Assembly: GCF_004127215.1 (NCBI RefSeq)
Contig: NZ_QEWJ01000001.1
Coordinates: 310,001-374,000, forward strand
Reading direction: 5' to 3'
DNA from: Streptococcus oralis
GTDB lineage: Bacteria > Bacillota > Bacilli > Lactobacillales > Streptococcaceae
Length of the DNA: 64,000 nucleotides
The notes under the pieces are model-generated. The model worked only from the letters and a program-made list of their open reading frames with translations. It did no database searches and was not told the origin of the DNA. Shown piece after piece: positions 36,471-45,915 of this stretch. The stretch's first letter is position 1. Every line of letters begins with the position of its first letter. Both the position numbers and the translations under genes were made by a program.

Positions 36471-37377
36471 ACATCTGGTTCAAGCGTTCGATTCGTTCTG
36501 AGATAGGTGGATGAGTGTAAAATAGTTTTTGTAGTCCGCCACCTTTCTTAGGATCATTGATGTACAGAGCGCTGCTGGCATCATCGACATGGTGATGCAT
36601 TGGCTCGCTATTGTCCAACTTGCGCAAGGCATTGATCATCCCTTGAGGATTGCGAGTCAGCTCCACACTGGATGCATCCGCTAAAAATTCTCGCTGACGA
36701 GAGATAGCTAGTTGTACCAAGGTTGCAGCGAGAGGTGCCAGAACAATGGCTAAGAGAGAGATAACAAGCATGATAATCTCTAGTCCATTTCCGTCACGAT
36801 CATTATCATTCCGTCTGCGGTCTGCGCCACCCCACCACATCATCCGACCAGCCATACTAGATAGCAGTGTAATAGCACTAGCAAGGGCAACAGCAATGGT
36901 CGAAATGCGGATATCGTAGTTTCGGATATGACTGACTTCATGCCCCATAACTGCTTCTATCTCCTCACGATTCATAATCGCTAGAAGACCCGAAGTGGCC
37001 GCAACTGCCGCATTCTGCGGGTTGGAACCTGTTGCAAAGGCATTTAAAGAAGAATCCTCAATGATGAAAACACGTGGCATAGGGATCTGAGCGACCATGG
37101 CCATATCTTCCACTACATGGTAGAGATCTGGTGCCGTTTGCTCATCAACCTCACGCGCCCCATTCATAGACATGACAATCTCTGTTGATTGAAAGATCAT
37201 GGTTAAGGCATAGACAAGACCGATGATTAGGGCTATGATGATGCCTCCAAGACCTGAACGCATAAAGAGATAACCGGCCGCATAGCCAACCAAGGCCAAG
37301 AGCAGGAAGAAAACCAGCAACAAAATCCAGGTTCTTCGCTTATTGCTTGCAATTTGATCAAACAACATCTTAGTCAC
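36469..37377 (-). CDS. htpX: Membrane zinc metalloprotease HtpX
   Basis: 302 residues, M48 family. Membrane quality-control protease. Four hydrophobic segments (about residues 15-35, 40-60, 155-175, 195-215). Zinc motif H-E-x-x-H as [14 protein letters not shown] near residue 138, with a third ligand Glu in [16 protein letters not shown]. Start overlaps the lemA stop by 8 bp; the htpX-lemA pair is a common streptococcal operon. Confidence 0.95.
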   Translation of the reverse strand: MTKMLFDQIASNKRRTWILLLVFFLLLALVGYAAGYLFMRSGLGGIIIALIIGLVYALTMIFQSTEIVMSMNGAREVDEQTAPDLYHVVEDMAMVAQIPMPRVFIIEDSSLNAFATGSNPQNAAVAATSGLLAIMNREEIEAVMGHEVSHIRNYDIRISTIAVALASAITLLSSMAGRMMWWGGADRRRNDNDRDGNGLEIIMLVISLLAIVLAPLAATLVQLAISRQREFLADASSVELTRNPQGMINALRKLDNSEPMHHHVDDASSALYINDPKKGGGLQKLFYTHPPISERIERLNQM

Positions 37378-37930
37378 CTAAACCGCTAAAATCGACTTTA
37401 GGAACCGCCTTTTCCTCTTCTGGAGTTTGAAGGAAGTCTGCTGCTTTAAATCCAAATAGTCCTGCAATAATATTACTTGGGAAGGTTTGTAGTTTGAGAT
37501 TATAGTTGCTAACAACACTATTATAGAGTTGACGCGAGTAAGAAATTTTATTTTCTGTATTGGTCAACTCCTCTTGCAACTTGATAAAGTTGGTACTAGC
37601 TTTCAAGTCAGGATAATTTTCAGCAACTGCAAAAATACCTGAGACTTGGCGAGTAAGGGCATCACTGGCCTTCATAGCCTCTGCAGGAGAAGTTGCTGCT
37701 GCTACTTGATTACGAAGTTGAGTCACCTTTTCAAGAGTTGAACCTTCATACTTAGCATATCCTTTGACTGTTTCAATCAAGTTTGGCAAAAGATCATTTC
37801 GACGTTTCAATTGAACATCAATCTGACTCCAAGCCTCCTTTGTTTGCATGCGATTTTTAACCAAACCATTATAGCTAACAATCACAAAAATGACGATAAG
37901 AGCTAAAACTCCAAGAACAATCCAAATCAT
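37370..37930 (-). CDS. lemA: LemA family protein
   Basis: 186 residues: one N-terminal membrane helix ([20 protein letters not shown]) then a helical coiled-coil domain with the LemA signature [20 protein letters not shown] and [18 protein letters not shown]. Probable outward-facing membrane protein; biochemical role not established. Operon partner of htpX. Confidence 0.93.
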   Translation of the reverse strand: MIWIVLGVLALIVIFVIVSYNGLVKNRMQTKEAWSQIDVQLKRRNDLLPNLIETVKGYAKYEGSTLEKVTQLRNQVAAATSPAEAMKASDALTRQVSGIFAVAENYPDLKASTNFIKLQEELTNTENKISYSRQLYNSVVSNYNLKLQTFPSNIIAGLFGFKAADFLQTPEEEKAVPKVDFSGLGD

Positions 37931-38023
37931 ATTCTATTCCTTTCTACTTTTAGATTAGTACTAGTATATCAAATTTTCTATTATTTGTGGTAAAATAAGA
38001 TTAGACTAAAGAAGGAATCTACT

Positions 38024-38737
38024 ATGAAACCAGAAACATTTTACAGCTTGCTTGCCGAGCAAAATCTTCCACTTTCAGACCAGCAAAAAAAACAATTTGA
38101 ACGGTATTTTGAACTCTTGGTCGAGTGGAATGAAAAGATGAACCTGACCGCTATTACTGACAAAGAAGAAGTCTACCTTAAACACTTTTATGATTCGCTT
38201 GCGCCCATCTTACAAGGCTTGATTTCAAATGAAACGATCAAACTTCTTGATATCGGAGCTGGGGCAGGATTTCCTAGCCTTCCTATGAAAATCCTCTATC
38301 CCCAGTTAGATGTGACCATCATTGATTCGCTAAATAAGCGCATCAACTTCCTCCAACTATTGGCTCAGGAGCTGGATTTGGATGGTGTTCACTTCTACCA
38401 TGGTCGTGCAGAAGACTTTGCCCAAGATAAGAACTTCCGTGCTCAGTTTGATGTGGTAACTGCCCGTGCTGTTGCTCGTATGCAGGTCTTGTCTGAACTG
38501 ACCATTCCCTATCTTAAAGTTGGCGGAAAACTCTTGGCACTCAAGGCCAGTAATGCCCCCGAGGAATTGCTAGAAGCTAAGAATGCCCTCAATCTCCTCT
38601 TCAGCAAGGTAGAAGACAACCTCAGCTACGCCCTACCAAATGGAGATCCACGTTACATCACTGTGGTAGAAAAGAAAAAAGAGACCCCAAACAAGTATCC
38701 TAGAAAGGCTGGCATGCCCAATAAACGCCCGCTTTAA
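38024..38737 (+). CDS. rsmG: 16S rRNA (guanine-527-N7) methyltransferase
   Basis: 237 residues, full length (formerly gidB). SAM motif [20 protein letters not shown], the N-terminal [20 protein letters not shown] and [20 protein letters not shown] are diagnostic. Modifies G527 of 16S rRNA; loss gives low-level streptomycin resistance in other bacteria. GAAGGAATCTACT precedes the ATG. Confidence 0.97.
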   Translation: MKPETFYSLLAEQNLPLSDQQKKQFERYFELLVEWNEKMNLTAITDKEEVYLKHFYDSLAPILQGLISNETIKLLDIGAGAGFPSLPMKILYPQLDVTIIDSLNKRINFLQLLAQELDLDGVHFYHGRAEDFAQDKNFRAQFDVVTARAVARMQVLSELTIPYLKVGGKLLALKASNAPEELLEAKNALNLLFSKVEDNLSYALPNGDPRYITVVEKKKETPNKYPRKAGMPNKRPL

Positions 38738-38747
38738 ATTTTTTAGT

Positions 38748-39188
38748 AAAAAAATGTTTATAAAATTAACCTCGCTCTCGCATTTCTGGGCTCGGGAAAA
38801 AATGATTTACAAAATCTGCCTCGCTCTTTTATTTCTAGGCTCGGGAAAAAATGATTTACAAAATCAATCTCGCTCTTACATTTCTGAGCTCGGGAAAAAA
38901 TGATTTACAAAATCAACCTCGCTCTTACATTTCTGAGCTCGGGAAAAAATGATTTACAAAATCAACCTCGTTCTTACATTTCTGAGCTCGGGAAAAAATG
39001 ATTTACAAAATCAACCTCGCTCTCGCATTTCTGGGCTCGGGAAAAAATGATTTACAAAATCAACCTCGTTCTTACATTTCTGAGCTCGGGAAAAAATGAT
39101 TTACAAAATTAACCTCGCTCTCGCATTTCTGGGCTCGGGAAAAAATGATTTACAAAATCTGCCTCGCTCTTTTATTTCTAGGCTCGGG
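38748..39188. repeat. 49-bp minisatellite, nine units, ending in the pyrP promoter
   Basis: Nine consecutive units of exactly 49 bp (CTCGGG recurring at 38791, 38840, 38889, 38938, 38987, 39036, 39085, 39134, 39183). Each contains TGATTTACAAAATCA, a self-complementary hairpin, and AGCTCGGGAAAAAA. Two main unit types alternate (CTCGCATTTCTGGG and CTTACATTTCTGAG), with a third (TCTTTTATTTCTAGG) at two places. A partial tenth unit leads straight into the pyrP -35 box. Confidence 0.95.
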
Positions 39189-39197
39189 AAAAATTCG

Positions 39198-39226
39198 TTT
39201 ACAAAACGAATTTTTTCTGCTATACT
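39198..39226 (+). promoter_or_regulatory. Promoter of pyrP
   Basis: TTTACA at 39198-39203, 17-base spacer, TATACT at 39221-39226. The -35 box is the same TTTACA present in every 49-bp repeat; the surrounding sequence forms a longer hairpin, ATTCGTTT/AAACGAAT. Confidence 0.75.
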
Positions 39227-39362
39227 ATCCTAAGCAAAGGTTTTTAATGTCATCCTGTGAGGTGGCGAAGGCGCAGATTTATATAAATTTTTAAAAGATA
39301 GCTATTTTTTAAAAAGTCTTACTCTGAGAGCCTATTGCTGTAAAATAATGGGCTCTTTTTTG
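39227..39362 (+). promoter_or_regulatory. PyrR-dependent attenuator upstream of pyrP
   Basis: PyrR-loop consensus ATCCTGTGAGGTGG at 39252-39265. A terminator follows at 39327-39362 (AGAGCCT and GGGCTCT arms, then TTTTTT), ending about 20 bases before the start codon. Uptake gene and synthesis operon would thus share PyrR control. Confidence 0.85.
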
Positions 39363-39383
39363 GTGCCCAAAAGTGAGGTTTTT

Positions 39384-40667
39384 ATGAAACAGGAATCAAC
39401 TGTTGATTTGTTACTAGACGTTGATCAACGTCCTTCAGCTGGGAAAGGTATCCTCCTCAGCTTCCAGCACGTTTTTGCTATGTTTGGTGCGACCATCCTA
39501 GTTCCTTTGATTTTGGGAATGCCTGTATCCGTTGCCCTCTTTGCATCTGGTATCGGAACCTTGATTTATATGGTTTCAACTGGCTTTAAAGTCCCAGTTT
39601 ATCTAGGTTCTTCATTCGCCTTTATCACGGCTATGTCTCTAGCTATGAAAGAGATGGGTGGGGATGTATCTGCTGCTCAAACAGGGGTTATCTTGACTGG
39701 CTTGGTCTATGTCCTTGTAGCCGCAAGTGTTCGTTTTGCTGGTACGAAATGGATTGACAAACTCTTGCCACCAATCATTATCGGACCAATGATTATCGTT
39801 ATCGGTCTTGGTCTTGCTGGTTCTGCTGTAACGAATGCTGGGCTTGTGGCAGACGGAAACTGGAAAAACGCTCTTGTAGCCGTTGTTACATTCTTGATTG
39901 CCGCCTTTATCAATACAAAAGGAAAAGGGTTCCTACGAATCATTCCCTTCCTCTTTGCCATTATCGGTGGTTATATCTTCGCTATGATGCTTGGTTTAGT
40001 TAATTTTACACCCGTTCTAGAAGCCAACTGGTTCGAAATTCCTGGTTTCTACTTGCCATTTAATACTGGTGGTGCCTTTAAAGAGTACAACTTATACTTT
40101 GGTCCTGAAACTATCGCAATCTTGCCTATTGCTATCGTAACCATTTCAGAGCACATTGGTGACCACACAGTCTTGAGCCAAATCTGTGGCCGTCAATTCT
40201 TGAAAGAACCAGGTCTTCATCGTACCCTTCTCGGTGACGGGATTGCAACATCTGTATCTGCCTTCCTCGGTGGACCTGCTAATACGACTTACGGAGAAAA
40301 TACAGGGGTTATCGGAATGACTCGCATCGCTTCTGTCTCTGTTATCCGTAACGCAGCCCTTATCGCAATTGCTCTTAGCTTCCTAGGTAAATTCACTGCC
40401 TTGATTTCAACCATTCCAAATGCTGTGCTTGGTGGGATGTCCATCCTTCTCTACGGAGTTATCGCCAGCAACGGTTTGAAAGTCTTGATTAAGGAACGTG
40501 TGGACTTTAGCCAGATGCGTAACCTAATCATCGCAAGTGCTATGCTGGTACTTGGACTTGGTGGAGCAATTCTTAAACTCGGTCCAGTAACCCTTTCAGG
40601 TACTGCCCTATCAGCGATGACAGGTATCCTTTTAAACTTGATCCTGCCATACGAAAATAAAGACTAG
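39384..40667 (+). CDS. pyrP: Uracil permease
   Basis: 427 residues from the ATG at 39384 (GAGG five bases upstream), preferred over a longer frame that starts in the terminator. NCS2/UraA family proton-uracil symporter with about 12-14 hydrophobic segments: ILLSFQHVFAMFGATILVPL, YLGSSFAFITAM, the substrate-site helix with ISEHIGDHTVLSQICG (H-E region) and GGPANTTYGENTGVIGMTR. Solitary, PyrR-attenuated. Confidence 0.96.
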   Translation: MKQESTVDLLLDVDQRPSAGKGILLSFQHVFAMFGATILVPLILGMPVSVALFASGIGTLIYMVSTGFKVPVYLGSSFAFITAMSLAMKEMGGDVSAAQTGVILTGLVYVLVAASVRFAGTKWIDKLLPPIIIGPMIIVIGLGLAGSAVTNAGLVADGNWKNALVAVVTFLIAAFINTKGKGFLRIIPFLFAIIGGYIFAMMLGLVNFTPVLEANWFEIPGFYLPFNTGGAFKEYNLYFGPETIAILPIAIVTISEHIGDHTVLSQICGRQFLKEPGLHRTLLGDGIATSVSAFLGGPANTTYGENTGVIGMTRIASVSVIRNAALIAIALSFLGKFTALISTIPNAVLGGMSILLYGVIASNGLKVLIKERVDFSQMRNLIIASAMLVLGLGGAILKLGPVTLSGTALSAMTGILLNLILPYENKD

Positions 40668-40749
40668 TCATCTAAATACAAAAGCTCCACTCAGTTTGAC
40701 CTGCACCCCAAAAGTTAGACAGAAAACTCTAACTTTTGGGGATTTTATT

Positions 40750-41465
40750 ATGAAATTGAGTTATAAAGATAAAGTTCATATCTATGAACTAAGAAAGCAA
40801 GGACAAAGCTTCAAACAGCTTTCAAAAAGATTTGGAGTGGATATTGCTGGCCTAAAATATATGGTGACATTAATTGACTGTTATGGAATAGAAATCGTTA
40901 AAAAAGGGAAGAATCGTTATTGTTCTCCAGAACTAAAACGAGAAATAATGGATAAAGTTCTTCTTGAAGGTCGTTCGCAAAGAAGTGTTAGTCTTGATTA
41001 TGGCCTCCCAAACCAAGGAATGCTTCCAATTATAGTGAGCATAAAGGAAATTATGGCTATCGGAGAGTTACTCTTGAACTAAAAAATCGTGGCTTCATGG
41101 TGAATCATAAGAAGGTTCAACGTCTGATGAAGATCCTTGGTTTAAAGGCTCGAATTCGTCGGAAACGGAAGTATTCTTCCTACAAAGGAGAGATTGGCAA
41201 GAAAGCAGAAAATCTCATTCAACGCCAGTTTGAAGTATCAAGGCCAATGGAAAAATGCTATACGGATGTGACAGAATTTGCCATTCAAAATGGCGCTCAG
41301 AAACTGTATTTATCGCCTGTTTTAGATGGCTTTAACAGCGAAATTATTGCTTATCATCTTTCCACTTCGCCTAACTTAGAACAAGGGAAAGCTATGCTGG
41401 AGTAGACCTTTACAGAGAAATACTATGAAAATACCATTTTACACAGCGACCAGGGCTATAAGTCC
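40750..41465 (+). pseudogene. Broken IS3-family transposase (orfA-orfB fused by deletion)
   Basis: orfA begins at the ATG at 40750 (MKLSYKDKVHIYELRKQGQS, helix-turn-helix). After SLDYGLPNQGML it jumps by deletion into orfB sequence (NYSEHKGNYGYRRVTLELKN from 41028), missing about 100 residues. orfB has the first DDE Asp region (PMEKCYTDVTEFAI) and the second (LDGFNSEIIAYHLS), then a TAG at 41403-41405 where Trp is usual. It continues as TFTEKYYENTILHSDQG to about 41450 before similarity is lost. Not functional. Confidence 0.8.
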
Positions 41466-41697
41466 AAATTATCAGCCAGCGCCAAAAGACCCTCACTTTT
41501 ACATTGTTCAAGCCTCATTCCTCTTGACTCATCACTTTCCTCTTAAAGAGACTTTGGAATTACTTACCACTATCCCTAAAGGAATTCTCATATTCTTTTA
41601 CACTTAATTTATCTGGCGCAGTATCATGCCTTACTCGTTCTCGAATTTCTATACTCGTGAAGAGATCATTTACTGGATAATTTCTTTAATCTTGAAT

Positions 41698-41808
41698 CTA
41701 TTTCTTTATTGTTGTTCCATTAAGTCCTACTGTACTCACATAGTAACTTTCCGCCCAGAAATTCCGATTCCCAAACTTGGACTTGAGATTGGCGAGTTTG
41801 TCAAAGAT
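41698..41808 (-). pseudogene. Fragment of IS200/IS605-type TnpA
   Basis: 37 codons on the minus strand read IFDKLANLKSKFGNRNFWAE then SYYVSTVGLNGTTIKK and stop. This matches the C-terminal part of IS200-type Y1 transposases (K-F-G-N-R-x-F-W-A-E-x-Y-Y-V-S-T-V-G). Only this piece is left. Confidence 0.65.
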
Positions 41809-42322
41809 CATGAGTGTACGTATATTGTATATTCAAGAGGCGAAAAGACCTCCTCAATGCACTGCCCATGACAAATTGAACAGTATAGTTAAGTTAAGGA
41901 TAAAGTTCAGCGTTATGCTAGACAGCATATCGTTTTTTTATTTTCTGCTTGAAGATTTCCTAATTCTTTCATTTAATCCCAACTTATCTTTAGATATGTC
42001 CCATTTTAGATAGTCTTCCTCTTCTTTTAGAAGCAATAAGTATAGACGTTTTTCTCATATTGTGCAGACAAGGCGGAAGCATTTCACGATTCGTAAGATC
42101 AAATTCAATCCAAACACTTAGTTGCAAACAGCCTTCAACCAGAAGATTCGAAAGAATAAGCTTATATTTTTCTATAAGCGATTAAATCTAGTTCCTTTTG
42201 TCCTTAGCTAATAGATATGAACTTTAGGCTCATAAATTACGGCATCAGAAAACACCCCAAAAATTAGACACAAATAATCTAACTTTTGAGGTGCTGTTCA
42301 ATAGAATAGCTCCAATTTTATT

Positions 42323-43498
42323 TTAAAAATCAAGTTCTACCCAGCTGAGAGGTGTATAACCTAGGAGTTCAACACCATCAAACTCTACTGTTTTAACGAT
42401 TTCTTGAATATTTGTTTTCAATTCTTCCATAACAGAGTTATCTGGACCATCCAAGACTAGTTCATCTTCTACGACAAACAATGCTTTTTGGTAACGGTCA
42501 TATAGACTATTCATAACCAAACGAAGACCAACTGGATCAGCTGATTTTTCTGTGCTAGTCTCAGCTACATACTTATCAGCAAAAACTTCTTCAGAGTTAT
42601 TCGATGCATGATAACTAAAGCTTATAAAATCAACTGTACCTCTGTTTAAGCTAGAAAGATCTTCATCTGAAATATCCAAAGCAATCTGCTCACGTTCCAA
42701 GCGACGCAAGAAGTGGTTCGGATAGTAACCACGAACTTGAACGTCCGTAAATACATAGTTTTCACGATTCTTAACTTCAGCTTCCATAGCATCTATAGCA
42801 TTGTCAATTTGCTGGCTATAGTTTTGACTGACGACAAGCATTCCACCAAACTGAAACTCTGGATTGATTGTTTTTCCTAGTTGAACAACACGAGCAGATG
42901 CAACTAATTGATAATGAGCCGCTTGCCAGATTAACTGTTCACGATTATCTCTATTTTCAAATAACAAGCCTCCACCCAAAAATGGTAAATGGTGCAAAAT
43001 ATTAAATTCATTGAATGTAATCCAGTATTTTACCTTGTCTTTAAAATAATGGAAAACAGCTTCTGCGTAGCGCTCAAATAGTTCAATCATCTGATGACTT
43101 CTCCAGGCACCGTACTTTTCATGTAGGTTAAGAGGGATATCAAAATGACTGAGCGTAACAATTGGTTCGATATCTTTCTCCAGAACTTCGTCAATGATCG
43201 TTTCATAGTACTTCAATCCTTCTTCGCTTGGCTCTAACTCTTCTCCAGTTGGAAATAGGCGAGCCCAAGAGATAGAGATACGATAGGCATTAAAGCCCAT
43301 AGATTGAATCAAATTCAAATCCTCAATATAGTTTCTTGAACTAATCGGTTTCGATTGTCCTAGTAAATCGTAAAAACCTAGTGGTACTGTTTTATAGTCG
43401 ATTTTCCCGTGCAATACTCCTCCACGAAATTCACCAACTGGAAGAACATCTGTTGTTCCTAAACCTTTCCCACTATTTGACAAAAAATTTCTAATCAT
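42323..43498 (-). CDS. GH1-family glycosidase, C-terminally truncated
   Basis: 391 residues versus about 460-480 in GH1 6-phospho-beta-glucosidases. Seen: acid/base Glu164 in WITFNEFN, DFISFSYHAS, H-F-D at 118-120, and nucleophile candidate Glu344 in FVVEDELV (usual ENG is EDE). The N-terminal beta-strand signature is degenerate (PVGEFRGGVL). It ends LLGYTPLSWVELDF, where family members continue about 45 more residues. The end lies 23 bp from the IS right end at 42300, so the IS probably removed the C-terminus. It follows the Ser-rich gene by about 40 bp, so a role on its glycans is possible but unproven; activity is doubtful. Confidence 0.8.
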   Translation of the reverse strand: MIRNFLSNSGKGLGTTDVLPVGEFRGGVLHGKIDYKTVPLGFYDLLGQSKPISSRNYIEDLNLIQSMGFNAYRISISWARLFPTGEELEPSEEGLKYYETIIDEVLEKDIEPIVTLSHFDIPLNLHEKYGAWRSHQMIELFERYAEAVFHYFKDKVKYWITFNEFNILHHLPFLGGGLLFENRDNREQLIWQAAHYQLVASARVVQLGKTINPEFQFGGMLVVSQNYSQQIDNAIDAMEAEVKNRENYVFTDVQVRGYYPNHFLRRLEREQIALDISDEDLSSLNRGTVDFISFSYHASNNSEEVFADKYVAETSTEKSADPVGLRLVMNSLYDRYQKALFVVEDELVLDGPDNSVMEELKTNIQEIVKTVEFDGVELLGYTPLSWVELDF

Positions 43499-43539
43499 GA
43501 CGACTCCTTTTATTTTTTTCTTTATAAACTAGATTGTTA

Positions 43540-45585
43540 TTATTCAAAAATATCATTAGCTATTGAATGATTCTTTCCGCCCTTGTTATGAATAATAGAG
43601 CTCAAACCAGATAATCCACTTACGACATTTTTAAATTCACGAGATAGCTGCTGAGAATCTGATTTTTGCATATCCTCTTCTCTCTCTTGCCCCATCCATG
43701 AATTTTCATTCTCCAAATCCTCCGTTGGCAGAGCTACCGGGGGATTTGTCTCATCCACAAACTCACCTACATTATCTTCAACTTCTACTAAATTAACTAG
43801 ATGTTTTGAATCCACTTCATCTGAAGAGCTATCAAAGATAGATTCGGTAATAAATATTTCCTCACTTGCTGAGATAAAGTCTGAAACACTTTCAGAGATT
43901 GATTCTGATGCTAAATCGCTTGGGTCTTCACTTGCTGAGATAAAGTCTGATGTGGTGATGGAAACAGAATTGATGTCCTGCTCCAATTCGGAGTCACTGT
44001 GACTCTCGCTTGCTGAGATAAAGTCTGAAACACTTTCAGAGATTGATTCTGATACTAAAACGCTTGGGTCTTCACTCTCTGAGACAAAGTCTGATGTGCT
44101 GGTGGAAACAGAGTTGATGTCCTGCTCCAATTCGGAGTCACTGTGACTCTCGCTTGCTGAGATAAAGTCTGAAACACTTTCAGAGATTGATTCTGATGCT
44201 AAATCGCTTGGGTCTTCACTTTCTGAGACAAAGTCTGATGTGGTGATGGAAACAAAGGTGATGTCTTGCTCCAATTCGGAGTCACTGTGACTCTCGCTTG
44301 CTGAGATAAAGTCTGAAACACTTTCAGAGATTGATTCTGATGCTAAATCGCTTGGGTCTTCACTCTCTGAGACATAGTCTGATGTGATGGTGGAAACAGA
44401 GTTGATGTCCTGCTCCAATTCGGAGTCACTGTGTCTCTCGCTTGCTGAGATAAAGTCTGAAACACTTTCAGAGATTGATTCTGGTTCTAAAACGCTTGGC
44501 TCTTCACTCTCTGAGACATAGTCAATAACTTGTTCCAATTCTGATTCACTATGACTCTCGCTTGCTGAGATAAAGTCTGAAACACTTTCAGAGATTGATT
44601 CTGGTTCTAAAACGCTTGGCTCTTCACTCTCTGAGATAAAGTCTGATGTGATGGTGGAAACAGAGTCGATGCCTTGTTGGGATTCTGATTCACTGTGGCT
44701 CTCGCTTGCTGAGATAAAATCTGAAGAAATTTTAGAAATTGATTCTGATGCTAAATCGCTTGGGTCTTCACTCTCTGGGACATAGTCTGATGTGATGGTG
44801 GAAACAGAGTTGATGTCCTGCTCCAATTCGGAGTCACTGTGACTTTCACTTGCTGAGATAAAGTCTGAAACACTTTCTGAAATTGATTCTGAGTCTAAAT
44901 CACTTGGGTCTTCACTCTCTGAAACAGAGTCAATGACTGACAAGGACTGCGAAAGACTAGGCGATTTTGACTCAGATACACTAGAGCTTTGGCTAGACGA
45001 AAGATTCTCTGAATCAGGTTCACTCTGATTCGAAACTTCACTAGAATCAGTATGACTAGCAATACTTTCACTGCTTGATAGCATGCTCGTACTCACCGAA
45101 TCAGAAACATATAAACTATGACTCACAGATTCTTGAATAGACGTAGCCGTAAGCGATTCTGACACCGAAACAGAATCACTGAGTGAGTTAGCCTCAGACA
45201 TTGAATTACGCAGAGAATAGCCTTTTTCAGAAATACTTTGACTATAAGATTCACTGTAGGAAATCGCGATGAAGTCGCTAAGAGAAGCGAGCGCACTAGT
45301 TGATAAACTCTGGCTAACATTTTTTATCAACTCGGCCATGTTTAAACTATTTTTCTCCTGAAAAGCTTCTAAAACTTCCATAACCGAAACAGACTCTAGT
45401 GGTAATTCAAAGTCCTCACTGGCCTTCCTCACCATTTCTTTCTGTTCCTTCATCTTTTTGCTAACAGGTTTCAGTTCGACTGCATCAGAATGATGATCAT
45501 CATAATCGTTATCTTCCTCATTGACCAATTGCTTAATCTTCGATAACAGGCGTTGAAATCCTGATAACTCTTCTTTTTTGCTCAT
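43540..45585 (-). CDS. Serine-rich repeat protein without signal peptide or wall anchor
   Basis: 681 residues. Residues 1-90 are charged and helical (SGFQRLLSKIKQLVNEEDND; VSKKMKEQKEMVRKASEDFE). Residues ~90-222 are an irregular Ser-rich region (SVSVSESLTATS, SSSQSSSVSESKS). Residues 223-574 hold eight repeats, mostly 48 residues, about 35% Ser. Residues 575-681 are acidic and end GLSSIIHNKGGKNHSIANDI. I see no SRRP-type long signal peptide, no membrane helix and no LPXTG. It has its own consensus promoter and lies directly after asp1-3 on the same strand. Ser-rich composition next to Asp proteins makes it the obvious client, but how it would be exported is unclear. The ATG has only a modest GGGAG upstream. 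Confidence 0.85.
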   Translation of the reverse strand: MSKKEELSGFQRLLSKIKQLVNEEDNDYDDHHSDAVELKPVSKKMKEQKEMVRKASEDFELPLESVSVMEVLEAFQEKNSLNMAELIKNVSQSLSTSALASLSDFIAISYSESYSQSISEKGYSLRNSMSEANSLSDSVSVSESLTATSIQESVSHSLYVSDSVSTSMLSSSESIASHTDSSEVSNQSEPDSENLSSSQSSSVSESKSPSLSQSLSVIDSVSESEDPSDLDSESISESVSDFISASESHSDSELEQDINSVSTITSDYVPESEDPSDLASESISKISSDFISASESHSESESQQGIDSVSTITSDFISESEEPSVLEPESISESVSDFISASESHSESELEQVIDYVSESEEPSVLEPESISESVSDFISASERHSDSELEQDINSVSTITSDYVSESEDPSDLASESISESVSDFISASESHSDSELEQDITFVSITTSDFVSESEDPSDLASESISESVSDFISASESHSDSELEQDINSVSTSTSDFVSESEDPSVLVSESISESVSDFISASESHSDSELEQDINSVSITTSDFISASEDPSDLASESISESVSDFISASEEIFITESIFDSSSDEVDSKHLVNLVEVEDNVGEFVDETNPPVALPTEDLENENSWMGQEREEDMQKSDSQQLSREFKNVVSGLSGLSSIIHNKGGKNHSIANDIFE
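43864..44919 (-). repeat. 144-bp coding tandem repeats in the Ser-rich gene
   Basis: Eight in-frame units, 48 codons each except one of 40 and a terminal partial of 24. Each has ESEDPSDLASESISESVSDF, ISASESHSDSELEQDI and a spacer ending S-D-F/Y-V/I-S. Units are near-identical at DNA level, which predicts length variation between strains. Confidence 0.95.
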
Positions 45586-45623
45586 TATATTATTATTTCT
45601 CCCAAAAACTATTTATCACTACT

Positions 45624-45652
45624 ATTATAAGGGTTGAAGTTCAATCTGTCAA
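45624..45652 (-). promoter_or_regulatory. Consensus promoter of the Ser-rich gene
   Basis: TTGACA (45647-45652), 17-base spacer, TATAAT (45624-45629) on the minus strand, about 40 bases before the start codon. Both boxes are perfect, so the gene is not merely a readthrough product of asp3. The rest of the 330-bp asp3-Ser-rich spacer shows no gene. Confidence 0.85.
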
Positions 45653-45915
45653 AGCATTACCCAGAAAAGACCGCTAATTTTCTTTTGTTATCCATATCAA
45701 TATAGAATTGACTCTCATTTTACACAGTGAATAGCATTCTGTTTCTGTTTTTTCATTCACAAAATTCATCAAAGCCTTTCAACATCAAAAGGTGTAAACT
45801 GTCGTGACAATCTGAACTCTAATTTTTATATTGACTACATTTTGCTAAAATCTGTCATACACAGATTAGACTTTCCTACTGGTTTTCAGGACAAGTGATT
45901 CATAGAAAGGCATTC

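Larger units (their letters stand above)
40697..42300 (+). mobile_element. Composite IS remnant bounded by IS3-type ends
   Basis: Left end TGACCTGCACCCCAAAAG at 40697; right end on the opposite strand TGAACAGCACCTCAAAAG at 42300. Both continue into TTAGA, and the two outer ~24 bases match in inverted orientation. Between them are a broken IS3/IS150-type orfA-orfB, a piece of IS200 TnpA in opposite orientation, and about 800 bp of unassignable sequence. No target-site duplication is visible, so the two ends may come from different copies. Confidence 0.75.

Noticed and set aside
38748-39188. A second CRISPR array
   Set aside because: The 49-bp units are contiguous with no variable spacers; it is a tandem repeat.
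43540-45585. Classical LPXTG serine-rich adhesin
   Set aside because: No signal peptide, no membrane helix, no LPXTG or basic tail, despite the Ser-rich repeats and nearby asp genes.
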